Below, piece after piece: positions 1 through 5,034 of a DNA stretch of 5,290 bases; position 1 is the first letter of the stretch, and the number at the start of each line of letters is the position of its first letter. The position numbers were made by a program, and so were the translations under genes. The stretch covers positions 1 through 5,290 of the forward strand of contig CAAFJY010000164.1 in the NCBI GenBank assembly GCA_900763355.1. Reading direction: 5' to 3'. The stretch comes from Clostridia bacterium (GTDB lineage: Bacteria; Bacillota; Clostridia; Oscillospirales; Butyricicoccaceae). Below the pieces are notes generated by a model. The model searched no databases. It was not told the DNA's origin and worked only from the letters and a program-made list of their open reading frames with translations.

Positions 1-1
1 C

Positions 2-30
2 ATTATACCGCATTTTTCCCCCAAGTTCAA
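2..30 (-). promoter_or_regulatory. Predicted sigma-A promoter firing out of the left edge
   Basis: On the minus strand the sequence TTGAAC (30 to 25) is followed after exactly 17 bases by a perfect TATAAT (7 to 2). The -35 box matches the consensus TTGACA at four of six positions and the spacing is optimal. It lies downstream of the transporter terminator and points leftwards, so it most likely drives a gene that starts beyond the window. No transcript start or gene can be seen here, so this is a prediction from boxes and spacing only. Confidence 0.6.
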
Positions 31-37
31 CCGACGG

Positions 38-62
38 CGGGAAAAAGCCGCCCATTTTCCCG
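38..62. repeat. Inverted repeat upstream of the left-edge promoter
   Basis: Arms CGGGAAAA (38-45) and TTTTCCCG (55-62) are perfect 8-base complements around a 9-base centre. The element sits 7 bases upstream of the predicted -35 box of the left-edge promoter. On the minus strand it is not followed by a T-run, so it does not look like a terminator; it could be an operator or chance. A related dyad occurs in the transporter promoter at 1499-1522. Confidence 0.35.
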
Positions 63-72
63 GAAAAAGGGC

Positions 73-103
73 AAAAAACGTCCGTCCCGATTTGGGACGG
101 ACG
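73..103 (-). terminator. Rho-independent terminator of the NSS transporter gene
   Basis: A perfect 10-bp stem (79-88 with 94-103, CGTCCGTCCC pairing GGGACGGACG) closes a 5-base loop. On the minus strand it is followed by six T residues (78 to 73). It begins 21 bases past the transporter stop codon, the expected place for the end of that transcript. The gene therefore appears to be monocistronic. Confidence 0.9.
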
Positions 104-124
104 CAGGATCATTGGAGGAAGATC

Positions 125-1450
125 TCAGCCGATGCCCCCGTAGAGGATGCCCAGCGCCAGCACAAGGAGGGTCACGCCGCAGAAGACATATTTTCCCGCG
201 GGCTCGAACCACTTGCCCAGGGGCCTGGCGGCTCCGCGCTGGGCGTGCTCCCGAGCATATTTGCTGCCGCACACCCAGAAGAGCATGACGGCGGCCATCA
301 GCGCCCCCAGAGGGCAGAGATAGATGGAGCATACGTCCATCCAGCTGCTGACGATGCCCTCGATGCACACGCCTACGGCGGCGGAAACGGCGGCGACGAT
401 GCCCACGGCGGGCTTGCGCCCCAGGCCGAAATAGGTCTGGAGGGCCTCGATGGGCGTCTCGAACAGGTTGACCAGGGAGGTCAGTGCCGCCAGGAGAACG
501 GCCACGAAAAAGACGATCATGAACACGCTTCCTCCGGGCATCTGCTGGAAGACCGTGGGCATGGTGATGAACATCAGCGGCGGGCCGGAGGCCGGGTCGA
601 GCCCATAGGCAAAGACGGCGGGGATGATGACCAGCGCCGCCAAAAGGGCCGCCAGTGTGTCAAACAGGGCGATGGTCCTGGCCGAGGCGGGGATGTCCTG
701 ATCCTCCCGGAGATAGGAGCCGTAGACCACCGTCCCCGTGCCCGCCAGGCTCAGGGAAAAGAAGGCCTGTCCCAGAGCATAGACCCAGGTCTTCACCTGC
801 AGAAGGGCGCTCCAGTCGGGAACGAAAAGATAGCGGTAGCCGGCGGAAGCATTGCCCAGGGTAAAGACCCGCACAGCCAGCACCAAAAAGAGGGCGTAGA
901 ACAGGGGGATCATCACCTTGTTCATCTTTTCGATGCCCCCCTGGATGCCGAAGAGCATGACGGCAAAGGTGATGGCCAGACCCAACAGGTGCCAGCCCAC
1001 GCTTCCGAAGCTGCTGGCCGTCCCGCCGAAATAGGCCCCGATGCTCTCGCTGGCCAGAACGCTGCCGGTGATGGAGCCCCAGAGATATTTCAGGATCCAC
1101 CCCACCACCACGGAATAGCCCATGGCCAGGGCGAGCCCGCCCAAAACGGGGATGACGGCGATGCCCTCTCCCAGCTTTTCCCCTTTGCCCCGCAGGGCGG
1201 TGGTCTTGCCGAAGGCCCCCAGGGGGCCGCTCTTCATGCTGCGTCCCAGGGTCATCTCCCCCACCAGGCCGGTCTGGCCCAGGAGGACGACCCAGAGGAT
1301 ATAGGGAATGAGAAAGGCCGCGCCCCCCAGCTGTCCCAGCCGATAGGGGAACAGCCAGATGTTGCCCATCCCCACGGCGGAGCCGATGCACGCCAGACGG
1401 AAGCCCCACTTGGTGGCGAAGCTGTCCCGGGGTTTGGTGGTTTCTTTCAT
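125..1450 (-). CDS. Sodium-dependent transporter, NSS/SNF family
   Basis: A 441-residue membrane protein of the neurotransmitter:sodium symporter family (LeuT fold), expected to couple Na+ entry to uptake of an amino acid or related amine across the cytoplasmic membrane. TM1 carries the family signature GSAVGMGNIW then FPY (about residues 23-36), with Asn30 matching a LeuT Na+ ligand. TM6 carries FFSLSLAGTG (230-239) followed by SYLREDQDI, closely matching the unwound TM6 region. TM8 holds AALTSLVNLFE (321-331). Tyr112 aligns with the substrate-contacting TM3 tyrosine of LeuT. I count about 11 hydrophobic segments, the last near 418-440. The length and helix number fit the shorter 11-helix bacterial branch (Tyt1-like) rather than 12-helix LeuT. 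The ATG is preceded by GAGGTG at a 5-base gap. Leu33 replaces the usual arginine of the RFP motif. The gene has its own promoter and terminator. Family assignment is secure; substrate is not predictable. Confidence 0.95.
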   Translation of the reverse strand: MKETTKPRDSFATKWGFRLACIGSAVGMGNIWLFPYRLGQLGGAAFLIPYILWVVLLGQTGLVGEMTLGRSMKSGPLGAFGKTTALRGKGEKLGEGIAVIPVLGGLALAMGYSVVVGWILKYLWGSITGSVLASESIGAYFGGTASSFGSVGWHLLGLAITFAVMLFGIQGGIEKMNKVMIPLFYALFLVLAVRVFTLGNASAGYRYLFVPDWSALLQVKTWVYALGQAFFSLSLAGTGTVVYGSYLREDQDIPASARTIALFDTLAALLAALVIIPAVFAYGLDPASGPPLMFITMPTVFQQMPGGSVFMIVFFVAVLLAALTSLVNLFETPIEALQTYFGLGRKPAVGIVAAVSAAVGVCIEGIVSSWMDVCSIYLCPLGALMAAVMLFWVCGSKYAREHAQRGAARPLGKWFEPAGKYVFCGVTLLVLALGILYGGIG

Positions 1451-1482
1451 GGTGTCACCTCATTTTCACAAAATACTTTTGC

Positions 1483-1511
1483 ATGATAACACAAAAAAGC
1501 GGGAAAGGCAA
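1483..1511 (-). promoter_or_regulatory. Predicted extended -10 promoter of the transporter gene
   Basis: On the minus strand TTGCCT (1511 to 1506) and TATCAT (1488 to 1483) are separated by exactly 17 bases. The -10 box is preceded by TGT, giving the extended -10 pattern TGn. The -35 box matches four of six consensus positions and the -10 box five of six. A start about 7 bases past the -10 box would give a leader of roughly 25 bases, including the GAGGTG ribosome binding site. The promoter lies between the upstream operon's terminator and the transporter ATG, so the transporter is probably transcribed on its own. Confidence 0.65.
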
Positions 1512-1522
1512 GATTTTCCCGC
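1493..1522 (-). terminator. Hairpin with T-run overlapping the transporter promoter (second terminator or operator)
   Basis: A perfect 8-bp inverted repeat (GCGGGAAA at 1499-1506, TTTCCCGC at 1515-1522) has an 8-base centre. On the minus strand it is followed directly by TTTTTT (1498 to 1493). This has the form of a weaker intrinsic terminator backing up the strong one at 1543-1578. It also spans the -35 box and half the spacer of the transporter promoter, so an operator role is equally possible. The sequence alone does not decide between them. Confidence 0.5.
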
Positions 1523-1542
1523 CCTTCCGGCGAAAAAAGAGC

Positions 1543-1578
1543 AAAAAACCGCCGCCGGATGCGTTCCGGCGGCGGTTT
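1543..1578 (-). terminator. Strong Rho-independent terminator closing the uvrC-rsmD-coaD cluster
   Basis: A perfect 14-bp stem (1546-1559 with 1565-1578) closes a 5-base loop and is very GC-rich in its core (CCGCCGCCGG). On the minus strand it runs into six T residues (1548 to 1543), three of which are also stem bases. It starts 12 bases after the stop codon of the coiled-coil gene. It is the clearest transcription end in the window. Confidence 0.93.
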
Positions 1579-1590
1579 CTGCGTTCTGCT

Positions 1591-2067
1591 TCAGTTTTTC
1601 TGCTGTTCGCGGATGGCCTGCTTGAACTGGGCGCGGGACTGGCGGATCTCGTCCAGAGACTGGCTGAGAGCCTCCTCCGTGCGCTTCATGGCGTCGTCGC
1701 AATAGTCCCCGGCGGAGCGCATGATCTCCCGGGCGCGAGCCTCGGCGGCGCCCACCAGCTCGGCGGCCTTTTTCCGGGCCTCCTGGGTGATCTCGTGCTC
1801 GTTGGTCTTCTGCTTGGCATAATCCTCGGCCTGCTTTTTCAAGCTGTCATATTCCTTTTTCCCGGCGGCGATGATGTCGTTGCGCTTTTCCACGATCTCC
1901 CGGGCCATTTTCAGGTCAGAGGGGAGATTGGCCCGCACCTCGTCCAAAATATCCAGCACTTTTTCCCGCTCCAGGACACAGCGGTCATTGCCCAGGGGCA
2001 TGGACCAGGCGTCCTCGACCATCTCGTACAAGGTGTTGATCAGCTCATCAATGGGGGTTCCTGCCAT
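1591..2067 (-). CDS. Coiled-coil protein next to coaD, SepIVA/DivIVA-like (function unproven)
   Basis: A soluble 158-residue protein with no signal peptide or membrane segment. Residues 5-50 form a short conserved-looking head (PIDEL, then VEDAWSMPL at 17-25, CVLEREKVLDILDEV at 30-44, and LP at 48-49). From about 52 to 152 it is almost continuous charged, alanine-rich helix, with segments such as EARKKAAELVGAAEARA (96-112), typical of a long coiled coil. Such proteins are often labelled ATPase or F0 subunit b; there is no nucleotide-binding motif and no N-terminal membrane anchor, so I reject those names. From memory, the head and helix pattern resembles mycobacterial SepIVA, a DivIVA-like septation factor also encoded near coaD. 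This suggests a structural or cell-envelope role, an inference only. AAGGAG lies 9 bases before the ATG, directly after the coaD stop 15 bases upstream, so it is the last gene of that operon. Confidence 0.85.
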   Translation of the reverse strand: MAGTPIDELINTLYEMVEDAWSMPLGNDRCVLEREKVLDILDEVRANLPSDLKMAREIVEKRNDIIAAGKKEYDSLKKQAEDYAKQKTNEHEITQEARKKAAELVGAAEARAREIMRSAGDYCDDAMKRTEEALSQSLDEIRQSRAQFKQAIREQQKN

Positions 2068-2082
2068 GGATGTACACTCCTT

Positions 2083-2565
2083 TTATTCTTTGTTGAAACG
2101 CTGTATGAGCGCCTGGGCCACCATGGGGGTGACACAGGCGGAAATGTCGTGATGCAGGCGGCACTGCTCCTTCACAAAGGTGGAGCTGAGATGCTCCATC
2201 CCCGGGAGCGCCGGGAGAAAGACCGTCTCGCACTCCGGCGCATGAAGACGGTTGAAGTCGGCCTGCTCGATCTCGTAGGGGACGTCCTCTGGCGCGCGGA
2301 TGCCCTTTACCAGGGCACAGGCCCCAGTCTCGTGGATGAGATCATAGAGCATCCCGCCGAAAAACACCGCCTGGGCGTTGGGGATGTCCCGGATGGCATC
2401 CTGGATGAAGGCAAGCCGTTCCTCCGGTGTAAAGCAATAATGCTTTTCCGCATTGACCACCGCGCCCACGATGATCCGGTCAAAGAGCCCCGCCGCCCGG
2501 CGGAAGAGCTCCACATGCCCTAGGGTCACCGGGTCAAAGCTCCCGGCCACGATGGCGGTCTTCAT
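2083..2565 (-). CDS. coaD: Phosphopantetheine adenylyltransferase
   Basis: CoaD joins 4'-phosphopantetheine to AMP from ATP, giving dephospho-CoA and pyrophosphate, the penultimate step of cytoplasmic coenzyme A synthesis. The 160-residue length is typical. The N-terminus has GSFDPVTLGH (8-17), containing the nucleotidyltransferase TxGH motif with His17. Lys41 and FTPEER (45-50) follow. The segment VKGIRAPED (86-94) supplies Lys87 and Arg90 at the positions of E. coli Arg88 and Arg91; the Lys for Arg change is conservative. NR (105-106) and LSSTFVKE (126-133) complete the active-site motifs. The ATG overlaps the rsmD stop in an ATGA quartet. The upstream sequence is G-rich but has no good AGGAGG, so translation is probably coupled to rsmD. 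The product is cytoplasmic and expected to be essential. Confidence 0.97.
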   Translation of the reverse strand: MKTAIVAGSFDPVTLGHVELFRRAAGLFDRIIVGAVVNAEKHYCFTPEERLAFIQDAIRDIPNAQAVFFGGMLYDLIHETGACALVKGIRAPEDVPYEIEQADFNRLHAPECETVFLPALPGMEHLSSTFVKEQCRLHHDISACVTPMVAQALIQRFNKE

Positions 2566-3119
2566 GCTTCCCCGCCCCCGCGGGTGATGGTGACCACGTT
2601 GGAATGGCTGTAGTGATATTCCCGGAGGATGCGGTAAGGGGCCGGAAGGGGGGCCAAAACGTCCTTTTCCCCACTTTCACAGACCATTATACCACCCTCG
2701 GCTAAAATGTCAATTCGACAAATGTCGGCAAGGGCCCGGTTGAGCAGCTCGCCCCCATAGGGCGGGTCCAGGAAGATCAGGCCGAAGCTCCCCTTTTTCT
2801 GCCGCTGGAGGAAGGTGAAGGCGTCCCCCTTTTCCAGCCGGACCTGTTTTTCGAAGCCGCAGGTGCGGATATTTTTTTCAATGACCTGCTGGGCCGCGCG
2901 GTCCCCCTCCACGATGACGCAGTGCTTTGCCCCCCGGGAGACGGCTTCCAGCCCCAGCTGGCCGCTGCCGCCGAAGAGATCCAGCACCTCCCGGCCCTCG
3001 ATGTCCCACTGGACGATGCTGAAGACGGCCTCCTTCACCCGTTCGGTGGTGGGGCGGGTGTGGAACCCCTCTGGGGTGAGAAGGCGCTTGTTGCGTGCAA
3101 TGCCTGTGATGATCCGCAT
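2562..3119 (-). CDS. rsmD: 16S rRNA (guanine-966-N2)-methyltransferase
   Basis: RsmD uses S-adenosylmethionine to methylate N2 of G966 (E. coli numbering) in 16S rRNA during 30S assembly. The 185-residue protein begins MRIITGIARN and has TRPTTERVKEAVF (21-33), a family signature. The SAM-binding motif I is DLFGGSGQLGLEA (47-59). The acidic residue of motif II is Glu71, in VEGD. The catalytic motif IV is DPPY (118-121), with Leu-Asp before it. I chose the ATG at 3119 because the homology starts there and AAGGAG sits 10 bases upstream. An in-frame upstream start at 3197 would add 26 residues that lie inside uvrC and look unlike the family. The start is 7 bases past the uvrC stop and the end overlaps coaD by 4 bases. 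The rsmD-coaD pairing is very common in bacteria. Confidence 0.96.
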   Translation of the reverse strand: MRIITGIARNKRLLTPEGFHTRPTTERVKEAVFSIVQWDIEGREVLDLFGGSGQLGLEAVSRGAKHCVIVEGDRAAQQVIEKNIRTCGFEKQVRLEKGDAFTFLQRQKKGSFGLIFLDPPYGGELLNRALADICRIDILAEGGIMVCESGEKDVLAPLPAPYRILREYHYSHSNVVTITRGGGEA

Positions 3120-3126
3120 GATCTGG

Positions 3127-4959
3127 TCACTCCTTGTCTTGGTTTGGTGCGTGCAGCCGGTCAAAGAGGGCCTGGGCCACGGCGGCGGGCAGCACATCTG
3201 CCAGCTCCTCTGCTGTGGCGGCCCGGATGCCTCGGATGGAGCCGAAGCGCTGCATGAGGGTCTTTTCCCGGGCGGCCCCCAGGCCGGGGACCCCCTCCAG
3301 GGAGGAATGCTTCATCCCCTTGGCCCGGACCGACCGGTGATATTCGATGGCGAAGCGGTGGACCTCCTCCTGCACCCGGCCGATGAGGGCAAAGACCGGC
3401 GGCGTGGCGGTGATCCCCAGCTCCTGCCCCTGGGGCGTGATGAGGGCCCGGGTGCGGTGGTGGGAATCCTTCACCATGCCATAGAGGGGGATCTGGATGC
3501 CCCGGGCGTCCAGCTGGGCCTGGGCCACGGCGGCCTGCCCCTGTCCCCCGTCGATGAGGAAAATGTCCGGCAGAGGGAGAAAGCTCTCGTCCCCCGCCAA
3601 TGCCCGGTCGAGACGGCGGCCCAGCACCTCGGTCATAGCGCCGTAGTCGTCCCCGCCCCGGGCGGTCTTGATGCGAAATTTCTTATAGTCCCGCTTGAGG
3701 GGCTTCCCGTTGACAAAGACCACCATGGAGGCCACCGCATCGGTGCCCTCGGTGTGGGAGATGTCGTAGGATTCCATCCGCCGCGGCGGCTCCTTCAGGC
3801 CCAGGAGATCCTGCAGCTGCTTGAGGGTCCGGCCGGTGCGCTGCTCCATATCCTCGGCCTCTGCCAGCTCCAGGGCGGCGTTGTCCAGGGCCAGCTGGAC
3901 CTCCCGGCGCTTTTCTCCCCGCTGGGGCAAAAGCAGGCTGCACTTCCCCTCCCGCAGCTGGGAGAGATAGTCGGCCAGCACCTCCGGCTCCTTCAGCGGA
4001 TGGGACAGGAGGATGGTCTTTGGGGCCCAGCCCAGCTTAGGGTAAAACTGCTGGACAAAGCTCTCCAGCGCGTCGGGAGCGTCGCTTTCCTCCAGCCCGT
4101 CCAGCAGCATGACCGTCCGGTCGATGAGGACGCCCCCCTGATAGGACAGCCGCAGTACACAGGCCCGGCTCCCCCGGAGGGCAAAGGCCAGCGCGTCGGT
4201 GTCCGCGCCCCCGGAGACCACGGCGATGCGGGACTGCCGCAGCTTCTGGATGGACCGGATCCGGTCCCGCAGCTGGGCGGCCTCCTCGAAAGCCAGGGCC
4301 TCGGCGGCCTGCTCCATTTCGGTCTGGAGCGCGGCTTCCAGCTCCTCGCTCTTCCCTTCCAGCACCTGGACACATTGGCGGAGGATGCCGTCGTAATCCT
4401 CTTTCGACAGATCCCCGGTGCACACGCCGCAGCATTTTTTCAGCTGAAGACGGAGGCAGGGCCGTTCCCGCCCGATGTCCCGGGGGAAGCGGCGGGAGCA
4501 GTTGGGGATGAGAAAGGTCTCGGACAGCAGACGGATGGCGGCGTTGGCCGTCCCCCGCCCGCCATAGGGGCCGAAATACCGGGCCCCGTCCTTTTCCCGG
4601 CGGCTGGCCACCGAAAAGCGGGGATAATCCCCGGTGTCCAGGCGGATGAAGGGGTAGCCCTTGTCATCCTTGAGGAGGATGTTGTATTTGGGCTTGTATT
4701 TTTTGATGAGGGTGTTTTCCAGCAGGAGGGCGTCCAGCTCCGAGGAGGCGAAAATGGTCTCGAAGCTGTCGATAGAGGCGATCATCCTCCGGGTCTTGAC
4801 GCTGTGGGAGGAAAGATCGGCAAAATATTGGCTCACCCGGTTGCGCAGGGCCTTGGCCTTTCCCACATAGATGACGGTGCCGTCCTTGCCGTGCATCAAA
4901 TAGACCCCCGGCAGCAGCGGCAGCCGGTGGGCCTTTTCCTTCAGCTCGTCAAAGGTCAC
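3127..4959 (-). CDS. uvrC: UvrABC excinuclease subunit C
   Basis: UvrC makes both incisions in nucleotide excision repair after UvrA and UvrB find the lesion. With a GTG start the protein has 610 residues, normal for the family. The N-terminal GIY-YIG nuclease (3' incision) shows GVY (18-20) and YVG (31-33). Four cysteines at 154, 168, 176 and 180 match the reported iron-sulfur ligands. A UVR domain for UvrB binding lies at about 205-239, with FEEAAQLRDRI. The RNase H-like 5'-incision domain keeps Asp399 in YDISHTEGT, Asp438 in GGDDYGAM, Asp470 in LIDGGQGQ and His534 in EEVHRFAI. Tandem helix-hairpin-helix DNA-binding motifs occupy about 553-608, starting at LEGVPGLG. The GTG is preceded by a strong AGGAGGAGG; the upstream in-frame ATG at 5010 lies in the terminator stem and has no ribosome binding site. 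rsmD follows after 7 bases. All catalytic residues are present, so it should be functional. Confidence 0.97.
   Translation of the reverse strand: MTFDELKEKAHRLPLLPGVYLMHGKDGTVIYVGKAKALRNRVSQYFADLSSHSVKTRRMIASIDSFETIFASSELDALLLENTLIKKYKPKYNILLKDDKGYPFIRLDTGDYPRFSVASRREKDGARYFGPYGGRGTANAAIRLLSETFLIPNCSRRFPRDIGRERPCLRLQLKKCCGVCTGDLSKEDYDGILRQCVQVLEGKSEELEAALQTEMEQAAEALAFEEAAQLRDRIRSIQKLRQSRIAVVSGGADTDALAFALRGSRACVLRLSYQGGVLIDRTVMLLDGLEESDAPDALESFVQQFYPKLGWAPKTILLSHPLKEPEVLADYLSQLREGKCSLLLPQRGEKRREVQLALDNAALELAEAEDMEQRTGRTLKQLQDLLGLKEPPRRMESYDISHTEGTDAVASMVVFVNGKPLKRDYKKFRIKTARGGDDYGAMTEVLGRRLDRALAGDESFLPLPDIFLIDGGQGQAAVAQAQLDARGIQIPLYGMVKDSHHRTRALITPQGQELGITATPPVFALIGRVQEEVHRFAIEYHRSVRAKGMKHSSLEGVPGLGAAREKTLMQRFGSIRGIRAATAEELADVLPAAVAQALFDRLHAPNQDKE
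3130..3135 (-). promoter_or_regulatory. Shine-Dalgarno fixing the rsmD start
   Basis: AAGGAG overlaps the last codons of uvrC, directly before the uvrC TGA, and is 10 bases from the ATG at 3119. It supports that start over the longer in-frame alternative at 3197. Termination on uvrC would release ribosomes next to this site, so coupling is likely. Confidence 0.8.
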
Positions 4960-4969
4960 GGGGAAAACA

Positions 4970-4978
4970 CCTCCTCCT
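4970..4978 (-). promoter_or_regulatory. Shine-Dalgarno fixing the GTG start of uvrC
   Basis: AGGAGGAGG followed by TG gives an 8-base perfect match (AGGAGGTG) to the 16S rRNA 3' end. It is 10 bases upstream of the GTG at 4959. It fixes that codon as the start even though longer in-frame reading is possible. It begins 3 bases after the T-run of the preceding terminator, so the two elements are almost fused. Confidence 0.85.
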
Positions 4979-4980
4979 AG

Positions 4981-5010
4981 TAAAAATGCGCCCCGGTATT
5001 CGGGGCGCAT
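4981..5010 (-). terminator. Rho-independent terminator of the HPr-like gene, directly before uvrC
   Basis: A perfect 10-bp stem (4986-4995 with 5001-5010, ATGCGCCCCG pairing CGGGGCGCAT) closes a 5-base loop. On the minus strand it is followed by a short T-run, TTTTT including the last stem base, then ACT. It begins 24 bases after the HPr-like stop codon. The T-run is shorter than at the other two terminators, so some readthrough into uvrC is plausible. Confidence 0.85.
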
Positions 5011-5034
5011 GGATCGTCCGGTTGGCTCAGACGC

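Noticed and set aside
114..143. GGAGGA followed by ATG at 132 on the plus strand
   Set aside because: The frame stops after three codons and lies opposite the transporter's C-terminus; it is chance.
92..1486. 464-codon open frame on the plus strand, antisense to the transporter
   Set aside because: Its composition (Gly, His, Gln, Asp rich) is the mirror of hydrophobic membrane codons in GC-rich DNA. It has no good start site and no family signature.
1591..2067. Naming the 158-residue protein ATP synthase subunit b or ATPase
   Set aside because: It has no membrane-spanning N-terminus, no Walker motifs and no neighbouring atp genes; only the generic coiled coil is shared.
1483..2523. 346-codon open frame on the plus strand across the coiled-coil gene and coaD
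   Set aside because: It crosses a strong minus-strand terminator and two real minus-strand genes, and its protein has no recognisable domain.
3120..3197. 26-residue N-terminal extension of RsmD
   Set aside because: The extension overlaps uvrC, has no family similarity, and the internal ATG at 3119 has a well-placed AAGGAG.
2815..4980. 721-codon open frame on the plus strand, antisense to uvrC and rsmD
   Set aside because: It lies opposite two genes with clear family motifs. Its translation is low-complexity and rich in Gly, Pro, Gln and His, with no recognisable domain. Stop-free antisense frames are expected where a GC-rich gene avoids the codons TTA, CTA and TCA.
4960..5010. 17-residue N-terminal extension of UvrC from the ATG at 5010
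   Set aside because: That ATG is inside the terminator stem, has no ribosome binding site, and the extension would translate the AGGAGGAGG sequence itself.
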